Assembly: GCA_009995045.1 (NCBI GenBank)
Contig: JAACQG010000008.1
Location: 62,225 to 126,224, forward strand
From: Alphaproteobacteria bacterium
GTDB taxonomy: Bacteria > Pseudomonadota > Alphaproteobacteria > Micavibrionales > Micavibrionaceae
Length of the DNA stretch: 64,000 nt
Direction: 5' to 3'
Numbering within the stretch: the stretch's first letter is position 1; the number at the start of each line of letters is the position of its first letter. Below are positions 45,395 through 56,529 of the stretch, one piece after another. A program made the position numbers and the translations under genes. Under the pieces are notes generated by a model, which made no database searches, was not told where the DNA came from, and worked only from the letters and a program-made list of their open reading frames with translations.

Positions 45395-45461
45395 GATGTC
45401 CTCTTTATTCTTATTTGTTTCGCATAATACACAGAAGAAATTAGAACAACAATCGCTTAAT

Positions 45462-45476
45462 GTTCTTAATTTGTTC
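45462..45476 (-). promoter_or_regulatory. LexA operator (SOS box)
   Basis: The sequence GTTCTTAATTTGTTC is a perfect alphaproteobacterial GTTC-N7-GTTC direct repeat, 68-82 bases upstream of the lexA ATG in the 95-bp trpC-lexA gap. An extra GAAC is at 45444-45447. Confidence 0.85.
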
Positions 45477-45489
45477 TATCTTAGCGGAG

Positions 45490-46278
45490 TTAGTTGGGGA
45501 ATAAAAGGTGAATCTTTGCGGCGATGTCTTTTTCTCGCATAATGCTTTCGCCGATGAGGAATGCATTATACCCTGCGCCGTGAAGGTTATTGATTGTTTT
45601 TGCATCGGCAAGGCCGCTTTCCGCGACTTTTATAGCATTGTCCGGGATTTTAGCCAGTAGGTCAAAGCTGGTTTGCGTATCGACATTTAATGTTTTGAGG
45701 TTGCGGTTATTAACGCCGATCATAGATGGTTTTAGGGCGAGTGAGCGTTCTAATTCTTCCTCGTTATGCACTTCTATGAGGGCATCCATGCCATATGATT
45801 CGGATGCCTCATACAGCTCTTTTGCTTGTGCGTCGATGAGGGCGGCCATAATGATGAGGATGCAATCAGCGCCGAGGGCGCGGCTTTCGGTGATTTGATA
45901 TGGATCAATCATGAAATCTTTGCGCAGCATCGGTAATTTGACTTCTGCTTTCACGGCTTTGAAATAATCATCTGTCCCTTGGAAGTAGGGTTCATCGGTG
46001 AGGACGGAGAGGCATTTCGCGCCATTGTCTTCATAGATGCGTGCGATTTGAGCCGGGTCAAAATCTTCGCGGATGATGCCCTTTGACGGGGAGGCTTTTT
46101 TAACCTCTGCGATAAGGGCGGGGCCGATTGATGTTTTGATGGCGTTGATGAAGCCGCGCGGTGGCTCCGCGTCTTTAGCGATTGATTCTAAATCGCTCAG
46201 GTTGAATTTGGTTTTTTGTGCCTGTACGTGTTTTGCTTTTACGTCGCAGATTTCTTTTAGGACGCTACTCATGCTCAA
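45490..46278 (-). CDS. trpC: Indole-3-glycerol phosphate synthase
   Basis: Fourth chemical step of tryptophan synthesis, 262 aa, TIM barrel, not fused to TrpF. Motifs: AEVKKASPSKGIIREDFDP (catalytic Lys), LRKDFMIDPYQI, EVHNEEELE, GVNNRNLKTLNVD and AESGL. Overlaps trpD by 14 nt. Confidence 0.97.
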   Translation of the reverse strand: MSMSSVLKEICDVKAKHVQAQKTKFNLSDLESIAKDAEPPRGFINAIKTSIGPALIAEVKKASPSKGIIREDFDPAQIARIYEDNGAKCLSVLTDEPYFQGTDDYFKAVKAEVKLPMLRKDFMIDPYQITESRALGADCILIIMAALIDAQAKELYEASESYGMDALIEVHNEEELERSLALKPSMIGVNNRNLKTLNVDTQTSFDLLAKIPDNAIKVAESGLADAKTINNLHGAGYNAFLIGESIMREKDIAAKIHLLFPN

Positions 46279-47272
46279 TTTCCTCGCGCGTGAAGGCGAT
46301 ATAATCTTTCAAGATTTGATAGGCGTGGCCGGAATCTATTTCTGTTGCTGCCAATTTTGCGCCTGCTTTGAGGTCATCGGTTTTGCCGTGAATGTGCAAG
46401 ACTGCTGCGGTGTTGGCGAGAACGATATCACGATATGCACCCTTTTGCCCCTCAAGCAGGGCGCGCAAAGCGGATGCATTTTCATCTGCGTCGCCGCCTT
46501 TGATTTTCTCAAGGTTATGGGTTTTAAGGCCAAAATCATCGGGCGTTATTGTTTTTTGCGTAATCTTGCCTTCACGCAGGATTGCGATATCTGTGGGGGC
46601 GGAGATTGAGATTTCATCCAGACCGTCTTGCCCATGTACGACCCACGCAGATTTTGTGCCGAGGTTTTTCAAGGTTTCAGCCATGGGCATGACCCATTCT
46701 TTTGCGTATACGCCTAGAAGTTGATGGCGCGTGCCTGCGGGGTTTGCGAGGGGGCCAAGGAGGTTGAATATCGTGCGCGCACCTATTGCTTTGCGCGCTG
46801 GGGCGACGTATTTCATGGCGCTGTGGTGATTGGTCGCCATGAGGAAGCAGAAATGATAAAGTTTTATGGCTTGTTCGAGACGTTCTGCGGAGATGTCGAG
46901 ATTGACGCCCATGGCTTCGAGGACGTCGGCTGCACCTGATTTTGAGCTTGATGCGCGGTTGCCGTGTTTTGCGATGGGGACGCCGCATGCCGCAGCGACA
47001 ATAGCAACGGCGGTTGATATGTTATATGTTCCTGATGCATCTCCACCAGTGCCACAGCAATCTACGGCGGTGTAGGGGGCCTGAATTGACGTGGCTTTTT
47101 CGCGCATGACACGCGCAGCGCCAGTGATTTCATCAACGCTTTCGCCGCGTTTGGACAGACCGCGTAAGAATGCCTCAATCGCTTGGTCGTCGCTTTCGCC
47201 ATTCATGATGGTATTCATTGCGGCGATCATTTGATCTTCGGATAGGGGGGTTAATGTTGGTGGAAGGCTCAT
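46265..47272 (-). CDS. trpD: Anthranilate phosphoribosyltransferase
   Basis: Couples anthranilate to PRPP. 335 aa. The PRPP loop CGTGGDASGTYNIST, KHGNRASSSKSGAADVLEA and GARTIFNLLGPLANPA are intact. Overlaps trpG by 4 nt and trpC by 14 nt, so the three genes are read together. Confidence 0.97.
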   Translation of the reverse strand: MSLPPTLTPLSEDQMIAAMNTIMNGESDDQAIEAFLRGLSKRGESVDEITGAARVMREKATSIQAPYTAVDCCGTGGDASGTYNISTAVAIVAAACGVPIAKHGNRASSSKSGAADVLEAMGVNLDISAERLEQAIKLYHFCFLMATNHHSAMKYVAPARKAIGARTIFNLLGPLANPAGTRHQLLGVYAKEWVMPMAETLKNLGTKSAWVVHGQDGLDEISISAPTDIAILREGKITQKTITPDDFGLKTHNLEKIKGGDADENASALRALLEGQKGAYRDIVLANTAAVLHIHGKTDDLKAGAKLAATEIDSGHAYQILKDYIAFTREEIEHE

Positions 47273-47838
47273 TTGATAATGTCCAAAAAGTTTTTCAGCA
47301 TCGCGTGTCCGTGGCTAGTGGCAATGCTTTCGGGGTGAAATTGTACGCCGTGTATTGGCTTTGATTTGTGTGCAACGCCCATGATAATGCCGTCATCGGT
47401 TTGCGCGGTCATTTCGAGTTCATCGGGGAGCGTTTTCGGGTCAATGATCAGGGAGTGATAACGTGTCACTTTAACAGGGTTTTGTAAGTCTTTGAATACG
47501 CTTTTGTTATTATGTTGTATGTCTGAGGTCTTTCCATGCATCGGAGCGGTTTGGATGATGGTTGCGCCAAAGGCTTGGCCGATTGTTTGATGCCCCAAAC
47601 ATACGCCAAATAAGGGAATGTCATGCTTTGCGGCGGCGTGCACAGCGTTCAGGCAAATCCCTGCATGATCCGGGTCACTGGGGCCGGGGGAGAGGATAAT
47701 GCCTTTTGGCTTTTCTGCCAGCATGTCTTTGATTGAAATTTGGTCGTTGCGATGTACGCGCGTTTCTACGCCGAGATCCCCGAAATATTGGACCAGATTG
47801 TATGTAAAGCTGTCGTAATTATCAATCAATGTAAGCAT
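47269..47838 (-). CDS. trpG: Anthranilate synthase glutamine amidotransferase component
   Basis: Class I glutamine amidotransferase giving ammonia to TrpE. 189 aa. Triad: Cys in FGVCLGHQTIGQAFG, and His/Glu in HGVQFHPESIAT; N-terminal IDNYDSFTYNLVQYFG. Its partner trpE lies 1.4 kb upstream on the same strand, separated by an opposite-strand gene. Confidence 0.97.
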   Translation of the reverse strand: MLTLIDNYDSFTYNLVQYFGDLGVETRVHRNDQISIKDMLAEKPKGIILSPGPSDPDHAGICLNAVHAAAKHDIPLFGVCLGHQTIGQAFGATIIQTAPMHGKTSDIQHNNKSVFKDLQNPVKVTRYHSLIIDPKTLPDELEMTAQTDDGIIMGVAHKSKPIHGVQFHPESIATSHGHAMLKNFLDIIK

Positions 47839-47900
47839 AGTTGCATATATATGCCTTTTTGTTGTGGTGAAGACAAGCGTTTCGCGTTAGGATTTTTGGT

Positions 47901-49301
47901 ATGAAAAGAAATATACACCGCAAAACACTGCATAAAAAACTTGTTCACCGCACGATTAACGCCACTTACGAGTCTAAACGCTCGCGCATTGTGATGCTGG
48001 CTATTCTTTTTATGGTTGGCGTGCATTTGCTGATGCTCAGTGGGTTTGATGGTATTTTTGCGCCGAGATCAACCGATGAGCCTGAATTTTCACCATATGA
48101 GGTGAGTGCGAATAACGTTATTGATCCTCAGGATGTTATTGATATTGATCTGCGCGAGAGTGATGATCCTATTCTCGGTCGTACAATTAAAACGTCGCGT
48201 GTTGGTCAGGGCTATAATTATCCATCTTTGGCAGAATATACGCCCGAAGGGGGGGCTTTTGATTTGAATGTGCCAGATGTTGATGGCGCATTACAAACGC
48301 CGCAGCCATTTCACTATGCGCTTAAGAATACCAGATCGGATAAGGCGCGGATTGCGATTATGATTGATGATATGGGGATGAATCGTAAGCAGAGCCTTGC
48401 GGCTATTGAGATGGATGATGTGCCGCTTACGCTTGCGTTTTTGCCCTATGCTCCTGATTTGGAGAGTTTGACGAAGCCAGCTTTGGCTGCGAGGCATGAA
48501 TTGATGATTCATATGCCAATGGAACCAATGAGCAGCAAGGTGCCATTAGGGCCTATTTCGATTAAAGATTCGATGGAAGAGGCCGAGGTGCGGGCGATGC
48601 TTGATAAGGCTTATGCGAGTTTTGAAGGGTATACCGGTATGAATAACCACATGGGCAGCCGCGCGACGCAGAATAAGCGGTTGATGGATGTGGTGATGGA
48701 TTCGCTCGATGCGCATGGTTTGTTTTATGTGGACTCGAAAACGATTAATACATCTGTTGCGGCTGATGCTGCGCGTGATCGTGGGTTGCCCCATGCGGAG
48801 CGCGACGTGTTTTTGGATCATCAAGAAACCCTCGAATTTGCGCGTAATGCTCTGCACCATTTAGAGGAAATTGCATTGAAGGATGGTCATGCGATTGCGA
48901 TTGGTCACCCCAAGGAAAATACAATTAAGGCCTTAAAGGAATGGATTCCGACATTGGAGGCGCGTGGGTTTGAAATTGTCCCTGTGAGTGAGTTGTTGAT
49001 GACGCGCCAAGCGGGGATGGCCCCTGCTACAGCGAAGATTGCGCAATTCGTGCCACCACCGGTTAAGGCTAAACCTAAAGCTGTTCAAGCTCAGCAACCA
49101 AAACGATTATCTGTGCCGAAATTTATATTGAATAAACCCGATGAGGTATCGGCAGATGATTTGGCGAATATCACTCCTGCGGCGGGCGATGCTGAACCAG
49201 AGCCAGAGGTTGCGACGGAAGATTTGTTATCTGCGCCGATTGGCGGGGATGAGGCATTTGAAGCAGATACTAGCGACGGTTTATATTCGCTCTCTCAATA
49301 G
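47901..49301 (+). CDS. Divergent polysaccharide deacetylase family protein (YibQ-like)
   Basis: 466-aa protein with an N-terminal cytoplasmic basic segment, one transmembrane helix (~residues 33-50), a variable linker, and a divergent polysaccharide deacetylase domain (~148-370). Clear stretches are RIAIMIDDMGMNRKQS, LTLAFLPYAPDLES, MIHMPMEPMSS, MNNHMGSRAT and YVDSKTI; the His and Asp residues could bind metal. The C-terminal ~100 residues are Pro/Ala/Lys/Glu-rich. The cell role is unknown; envelope polysaccharide is inferred. The 3' end overlaps trpE by 32 bp, tail to tail. Confidence 0.88.
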   Translation: MKRNIHRKTLHKKLVHRTINATYESKRSRIVMLAILFMVGVHLLMLSGFDGIFAPRSTDEPEFSPYEVSANNVIDPQDVIDIDLRESDDPILGRTIKTSRVGQGYNYPSLAEYTPEGGAFDLNVPDVDGALQTPQPFHYALKNTRSDKARIAIMIDDMGMNRKQSLAAIEMDDVPLTLAFLPYAPDLESLTKPALAARHELMIHMPMEPMSSKVPLGPISIKDSMEEAEVRAMLDKAYASFEGYTGMNNHMGSRATQNKRLMDVVMDSLDAHGLFYVDSKTINTSVAADAARDRGLPHAERDVFLDHQETLEFARNALHHLEEIALKDGHAIAIGHPKENTIKALKEWIPTLEARGFEIVPVSELLMTRQAGMAPATAKIAQFVPPPVKAKPKAVQAQQPKRLSVPKFILNKPDEVSADDLANITPAAGDAEPEPEVATEDLLSAPIGGDEAFEADTSDGLYSLSQ

Positions 49302-50784
49302 CGGATTCTGCGGCTTTTATGATCGCTTTTGATTTGTTCACAGTTTCGTCATACTCGCTTTGTGGAACGCTATCGGCGACGATACCTGCGCCGGCTTGGA
49401 CGTAGACCTTATTGTCCTTCACGAGGGCTGTGCGCAGGGCGATGCATGTGTCGAGGTCACCATTGCCCGAGAAATAGCCAATGCCGCCGCCATAATAGCT
49501 GCGTTTATTGGCTTCTAATTCATCAATGATCTGCATGGCGCGGACTTTTGGGGCGCCGCTTACGGTTCCTGCGGGGAAGCCTGCGAATAGTGCGTCGACA
49601 CTGTCTTTGTCTTTGTGGAGCTTTCCTTCCACGTTTGAGACGATGTGCATCACATGGGAGTAACGTTCGATGATAAACTGCTCTGTGATGTTGATTGAGC
49701 CGAATTCAGAGACTCGGCCAATGTCGTTACGCCCGAGGTCGAGCAACATGAGATGTTCGGCATATTCTTTTTCATCGGCGAGCAAGTCATCGGCGAGGGC
49801 TTGATCTTGCGCTGCGGTTTCACCGCGCTTTCTTGTGCCTGCGATGGGGCGGATTGTGACGGTGTTGTCGCGCACACGCACCAGAATTTCGGGCGATGAA
49901 CCGACGATTGAGAAGCCGTCGAATGAAAGGTGGAACATGAATGGGGATGGGTTCATGCGGCGCAATGATCGGTAGAGGTCAAATGAGGGTAAATCGAAAT
50001 CGACGCTGAAGCGTTGTCCAGGGACGACTTGGAAGATTTCGCCTTGCTTGATGTAATCTTTGGCTTTGACGACGGCGTTTTTATAGTCGTCCTCGCTCAT
50101 ATTGGATGTAACGGGCAGCGGTGTTTTGATGTTTGAGCCGGAGGATGATTTAAGGTCTTCGGGCAGGGCGCTGTCGAGTGTATCAATTGCGTTTTGCAGG
50201 CGGCTATAAGCGGCGTCATAGATAGATTTTGCGTTTTCGACGCTATTGCCGGAATGGGCATAAACGGGAGTGACGACGATGATGTCGTTTTTAACGTTAT
50301 CGAAGATGACCAAAATTGTCGGGCGGATCAAGATACTGTCGGGGATGGCGAGATCGTCGGGGTTATTGCATGGAATATCCTCGATCAGGCGCACCATGTC
50401 ATAGCCAAGATATCCGAACAGGCCAGAGACAGCCATAGGCGGCAGGTTCGGTGCGTATTCGTCGATTGTGTTTGCGCCGATATACTCACGCAGAGATGTC
50501 AGCGCATCTGCGTCAATGGTGGTGGTTTTATTGTTAGATGTCACCGTGACGTTGCCGTCTTGGCAATTCCAGATGAGGTCGGGTTTATGGCCGATGATGG
50601 AATAGCGACCAAGGTTTTTTCCGCCCTCTACGGATTCAAACAAAAAACCATGGGGTGCGTGACCGCATAATTTGAGATAAGCGCTTACGGGGGTGTCCAT
50701 ATCCGCGGGCATGGTGTGGCTTAACAATTGCGTTTTACCAGCGTTGACGTTTTTTTCGAATGTATCGTAATCAGGTAAAAACAT
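49270..50784 (-). CDS. trpE: Anthranilate synthase component I
   Basis: Makes anthranilate from chorismate. 504 aa. The allosteric N-terminal region has FLFESVEGGKNLGRYS, resembling the LLES tryptophan site. Catalytic stretches are GEIFQVVPGQRFSVDF, IRPIAGTRKRGET, DLGRNDIGRVSE, and FPAGTVSGAPKVRAMQII. It starts 6 nt after ppiD, so the two are probably co-transcribed. Confidence 0.97.
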   Translation of the reverse strand: MFLPDYDTFEKNVNAGKTQLLSHTMPADMDTPVSAYLKLCGHAPHGFLFESVEGGKNLGRYSIIGHKPDLIWNCQDGNVTVTSNNKTTTIDADALTSLREYIGANTIDEYAPNLPPMAVSGLFGYLGYDMVRLIEDIPCNNPDDLAIPDSILIRPTILVIFDNVKNDIIVVTPVYAHSGNSVENAKSIYDAAYSRLQNAIDTLDSALPEDLKSSSGSNIKTPLPVTSNMSEDDYKNAVVKAKDYIKQGEIFQVVPGQRFSVDFDLPSFDLYRSLRRMNPSPFMFHLSFDGFSIVGSSPEILVRVRDNTVTIRPIAGTRKRGETAAQDQALADDLLADEKEYAEHLMLLDLGRNDIGRVSEFGSINITEQFIIERYSHVMHIVSNVEGKLHKDKDSVDALFAGFPAGTVSGAPKVRAMQIIDELEANKRSYYGGGIGYFSGNGDLDTCIALRTALVKDNKVYVQAGAGIVADSVPQSEYDETVNKSKAIIKAAESAIERANINRR

Positions 50785-50790
50785 TAGAGA

Positions 50791-52680
50791 TTAGAAGCTT
50801 TCCGTTTGTTGTCCGTAGATTTGTTTGAGCAAGCGATCATGGACGCGGGCGGGATATGTTTCCTGCATCTTGTTAATGAAGAGGATGAATAGCTCGTTTT
50901 GCATGGCTTGTTGTGTGCTTGCTTGAACCGCTTTTAGGTCGTCTTCTTTTGGCGATGTTGGCTCTGTTATTTTTGTGACCTCTGCGATGGCTACACCATC
51001 TTTGATGTCGATGAGGGTATGCTCGCCCTCTTTTGCTTCAAATATAGAGTTACGTGCCGTGGCGCTTAGGGGGGATTCCTCATCATTTCGAAGAATGCCG
51101 TCCAATGTTTTGAAGCTTTTTCCCTCTGACTTGGCGATGTCGGAGATAGGGGCGTCGGCGTTTTGTTTTTGAAGGTCGATAGCGGCCATGCGGTTTGACA
51201 TGCTGCGTTGGTCTTCAATCCATTTTGTTTTGATGGCGTCTTTGACCTCTTCAAAAGGTTGGTATGTTTTAGGTGTGATCGACGCGGTGTTCACCACGAC
51301 GAATTTTGCACCATTGATTTCGAATGCAGGGCCGGACATACCTTCGTCCAATTCATATGCGGATTGAATGATTGTTTGCGCGTCGGGGCCGTAAACAGGG
51401 TTTAACACGGATTCATTTTTTGTATCCAAGCCAGTGCGGCTGAGGTCTTCAAATGTTTTAACCGAAATGTTGAATTGGCTTTTGGCATCTTCAACACTGC
51501 CGCCCATTGCAAAAAATTCGTCTACTTCGTCAACGAGTTTGTAAATTTCATCAATGAGACGTTCCTGGATGATGTCATCGCGGATTTGTGCTTTTACTTC
51601 GTTAAACGGTTTTACGGTTTCTTCGGAGATTTTGGTCAGGTGGATAAGGCTCCATCCCAATGGTGTTTCGATTGGTCCGATCACGCCTGTTGATTCGGCG
51701 GTGAAGACGGGGGCCTCTAATTCATCGAGAATGTCTTTTTCTGAAAATGTCTTTGTCGGGATAATGTCGGCTTTCGCGGCATAGGCCGTTTGTTTGAAAT
51801 TATCTTCTGAGATTTCTCCTGCGGCTTTTTTGGCGGCATCTTCGCTTTTAAAGATTGCTTGAGAGATGGTGCGTGATGCAGGAGATGTGTAGATATCGAT
51901 ATAGTTATCGTATGTCTCTTGTAATTCGCTTTCTTCGATTGTCAGCGTGTCGGCGAGTGAGTCGGTATTGATTGTGACGACATTGAGTGTGCGACGCTCA
52001 GGAATGGCGTAGCTTTCTTTTGTACTTTCATACATTTCCATGAGTTGTTCATCGCTGGGGTCTTCAATGTCTTTAAACTCTTTATCGGGGAAGGCGATGT
52101 AGCGGATGGCACGGGTTTCGTTGTCATAGGCGTAAAGCATTTCGGCCATGGGTTTGGGCGTGTATAGCGCGCCTGCTTCCATTGCGTCACCAAATAGGGT
52201 CAGTGTGCGCTCGGATAAAATTGTGTTGGTCAATTCGGTTTCGGTGATGCTTTGCCCGCGTGTGAGGTTCTCTAACGCTTGTTCCGCGCTCATCCCGCTA
52301 GCCATTGCGGGGGCGAGGATTTGATGGATTTGTTTGACGACATAATCTTTGCCCACATGAATATCGGCATCGCCAGCAGCTTTCATCAATGTCCGTCGTT
52401 GAATTTCGGCGCGCAAAACCTGCTCAAGGTAGCCGAGCTGGTACGCTTGTGCGGGGGTGATTCCCAGTTGTTGTAATGAGCGGCGGGCAACGCGGTCAAA
52501 GCTGTTTAAGCCGATTTTTTCTTTTCCGACCTTGGCAACATCCGTGCTGCTGACGCCGCCGTTAAAGAATCCGCCGACATCGGTAAAGACCAATCCACCA
52601 CCAGCAAGACATAAAAGCCCCAAGAGGAAGAATTTTAAAATACCTTTAGACGCGCCGTCTCTTAATGCTTGCATTGCCAT
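50791..52680 (-). CDS. ppiD: Peptidyl-prolyl isomerase D-like periplasmic chaperone
   Basis: Membrane-anchored SurA/PpiD-type folding factor. The start at 52680 (MAMQALRDGASKGILKFF) fits the family; upstream codons overlap the divergent tpiA region. 629 aa: short cytoplasmic N-terminus, one helix (~17-40), a SurA_N domain (FDRVARRSLQQLGI and on), a parvulin-like domain near 260-380 (GPIETPLGWSLIHLTKI), and a C-terminal region (second PPIC-like part). Parvulin catalytic residues are not clearly kept. Located before trpE as in many alphaproteobacteria. Confidence 0.92.
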   Translation of the reverse strand: MAMQALRDGASKGILKFFLLGLLCLAGGGLVFTDVGGFFNGGVSSTDVAKVGKEKIGLNSFDRVARRSLQQLGITPAQAYQLGYLEQVLRAEIQRRTLMKAAGDADIHVGKDYVVKQIHQILAPAMASGMSAEQALENLTRGQSITETELTNTILSERTLTLFGDAMEAGALYTPKPMAEMLYAYDNETRAIRYIAFPDKEFKDIEDPSDEQLMEMYESTKESYAIPERRTLNVVTINTDSLADTLTIEESELQETYDNYIDIYTSPASRTISQAIFKSEDAAKKAAGEISEDNFKQTAYAAKADIIPTKTFSEKDILDELEAPVFTAESTGVIGPIETPLGWSLIHLTKISEETVKPFNEVKAQIRDDIIQERLIDEIYKLVDEVDEFFAMGGSVEDAKSQFNISVKTFEDLSRTGLDTKNESVLNPVYGPDAQTIIQSAYELDEGMSGPAFEINGAKFVVVNTASITPKTYQPFEEVKDAIKTKWIEDQRSMSNRMAAIDLQKQNADAPISDIAKSEGKSFKTLDGILRNDEESPLSATARNSIFEAKEGEHTLIDIKDGVAIAEVTKITEPTSPKEDDLKAVQASTQQAMQNELFILFINKMQETYPARVHDRLLKQIYGQQTESF

Positions 52681-52770
52681 GATGAAAAAACCTTTTAATC
52701 CGCTCTTTTGTTTTGATTTATTTTTCTGCACTATATGAGCGTACTCGCAAAGGAGCAAGAGGAAGCGTTC

Positions 52771-53505
52771 ATGAAAAAGTTAATTGCTGGGAATTGGAAG
52801 ATGAATGGGGATATTGATGAGGCACGGACACTCATCGCGGATATCGTCAACGGGCTTTATGCGCGGGAGGAATTGCTTGATACGTGCAAGTTTCTGGTCT
52901 GTCCACCGTTGTTGCATATTGCCTCTGTGCGTCATGCCTTGGTTGGGTATCCTAAAATTTCAATCGGTGGACAAGATTGTAGCGAAAGCGAAAATGGAGC
53001 GCATACGGGTGATGTAAGCGCATCTATGTTGTTGGATGCGGGGTGTACTTATGTGATTGTTGGTCATTCGGAGCGCCGCACCGATCACAAAGAGAGCGAT
53101 TCGCAGGTTAAAGCAAAAGCGCAACAGGCATTGGCCAATGATTTAAAGCCTATCATCTGTGTCGGTGAGACATTAGAGCAGCGCGAGGCAGGCGATGCCT
53201 TGAGTGTCGTTGAGGCGCAACTTAAGGGCTCCTTGCCCGATGAGGGGCAATGGGGTGAGATTATTATTGCGTATGAGCCTGTTTGGGCGATTGGCACGGG
53301 TAAGGTTGCGAGCCTTGATGATATTGCCGAGATGCATGCGCATATTCGCGCTATTGTCGGTGCGCGGGTGCGGATCCTCTATGGTGGCTCCATGAAGCCC
53401 GATAATGCGAAAGAGATATTAGCTGTTGCTAATGTTGATGGCGGTCTTATTGGCGGGGCGAGTTTGAAGGCTGTTGATTTTATCGGGATCGGTAGGGCGG
53501 CGTAG
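52771..53505 (+). CDS. tpiA: Triosephosphate isomerase
   Basis: Interconverts dihydroxyacetone phosphate and glyceraldehyde 3-phosphate. The start at 52771 (MKKLIAGNWKMNG) follows AGAGGAAG; 244 aa. Catalytic Lys in GNWKMNG, His in IVGHSERR, Glu in YEPVWAIGTG, and the phosphate-binding LYGGSMKPDNA and GGLIGGASL. Divergent from ppiD; the two ORFs share a 90-bp control region (52681-52770). Confidence 0.97.
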   Translation: MKKLIAGNWKMNGDIDEARTLIADIVNGLYAREELLDTCKFLVCPPLLHIASVRHALVGYPKISIGGQDCSESENGAHTGDVSASMLLDAGCTYVIVGHSERRTDHKESDSQVKAKAQQALANDLKPIICVGETLEQREAGDALSVVEAQLKGSLPDEGQWGEIIIAYEPVWAIGTGKVASLDDIAEMHAHIRAIVGARVRILYGGSMKPDNAKEILAVANVDGGLIGGASLKAVDFIGIGRAA

Positions 53506-53511
53506 GCTAAG

Positions 53512-53571
53512 TTCCAGCTTTGCTTATTTTAAATTGTTTATGCATTAAAAGCTGGGAAATTAATCAATTTC
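53512..53571 (+). promoter_or_regulatory. Overlapping hairpins between tpiA and secG
   Basis: TTCCAGCTTT (53512-53521) pairs with AAAGCTGGGAA (53548-53558, one bulged G). GAAATT (53556-53561) pairs with AATTTC (53566-53571) over a 4-nt loop. The arms share three bases, so the two stems compete. They may form the tpiA 3' end or a secG leader. No strong T-run follows. Confidence 0.5.
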
Positions 53572-53611
53572 CTCTTGCAAGGGTGGGGGGACTTGCTTAC
53601 AACAAACTTCC

Positions 53612-55614
<2,003 letters not shown>

Positions 55615-55705
55615 TCATCCATTTATTGATGATCTAAAATGCATGACTGTTTATGAATGTATAAAAGCGGTTTGCTTTTTGGTGCGTGTGGACTAAAACA
55701 TTTGT

Positions 55706-56524
55706 ATGAAAACGATAAAAGTAAAATCCATAGAAATATCCAATAACAACCCGATTACCCTGATTGCGGGGCCATGTCAGATGGAGAGCCGTGAGCATGC
55801 GTTTGATATGTGTGGGGCGTTGTTTGAGCTGACCCAGAAAATGGGCATTCCGTTTATTTATAAATCCTCGTTCGATAAAGCGAACCGCACCAGTTTGAAT
55901 GGTGTGCGTGGAATGGGGCTTGATAAGACCTTGGCGGTGTTTAGCGACCTTAAAAAAGAATTCGGCATTCCGATGATTACCGATATTCACACCGAGGCTC
56001 AATGCGCGGAGGCTGCGGCGGTTGTCGATGTTTTGCAGATCCCTGCGTTTTTGTGTCGTCAAACTGATTTGCTCGTTGCGGCGGCCAAAACAGGCGCGGT
56101 GATTAATATCAAAAAGGGACAGTTCCTTGCGCCGTGGGATATGAAGAATGTCGCGGCGAAGGTTTCGGAAAGCGGAAATGATAATATTTTGCTGACTGAG
56201 CGCGGCGCATCCTTTGGATATAATACACTTGTGAGCGATATGCGCAGTTTGCCGCAGATGGCGGAGACAGGGTATCCCGTGATTATGGATGCAACGCACA
56301 GCGTTCAACAACCGGGCGGGCAGGGCACGTCTTCGGGCGGCGATCGGACGATGGTTCCGGTGATTGCGCGGGCGGCGGTTGCGGTTGGTGTTGCCGGATT
56401 GTTCATGGAGTTGCATCAGGATCCTGACAACGCACCATCGGATGGTCCGAATATGGTTAAGCTAGCGGAGCTTCCGGCTATTCTTGAAACGCTTAAGCGG
56501 CTTGACGCTGTTGTTAAGGGATAG
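55706..56524 (+). CDS. kdsA: 3-deoxy-8-phosphooctulonate synthase
   Basis: Makes Kdo-8-phosphate from arabinose 5-phosphate and PEP for the LPS inner core. 272 aa. Motifs: [62 protein letters not shown] and [16 protein letters not shown]. The conserved Asn of metal-free KDO8PS versus Cys is seen as AGPCQM, the Cys being typical of the metal-dependent form. Preceded by 91 bp without a gene. Confidence 0.96.
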   Translation: MKTIKVKSIEISNNNPITLIAGPCQMESREHAFDMCGALFELTQKMGIPFIYKSSFDKANRTSLNGVRGMGLDKTLAVFSDLKKEFGIPMITDIHTEAQCAEAAAVVDVLQIPAFLCRQTDLLVAAAKTGAVINIKKGQFLAPWDMKNVAAKVSESGNDNILLTERGASFGYNTLVSDMRSLPQMAETGYPVIMDATHSVQQPGGQGTSSGGDRTMVPVIARAAVAVGVAGLFMELHQDPDNAPSDGPNMVKLAELPAILETLKRLDAVVKG

Positions 56525-56529
56525 GGATT

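Noticed and set aside
50791-52758. ppiD start at 52758
   Set aside because: The extra N-terminal 26 codons are basic, unlike the family, and overlap the divergent tpiA upstream region; ATG 52680 fits PpiD N-termini.
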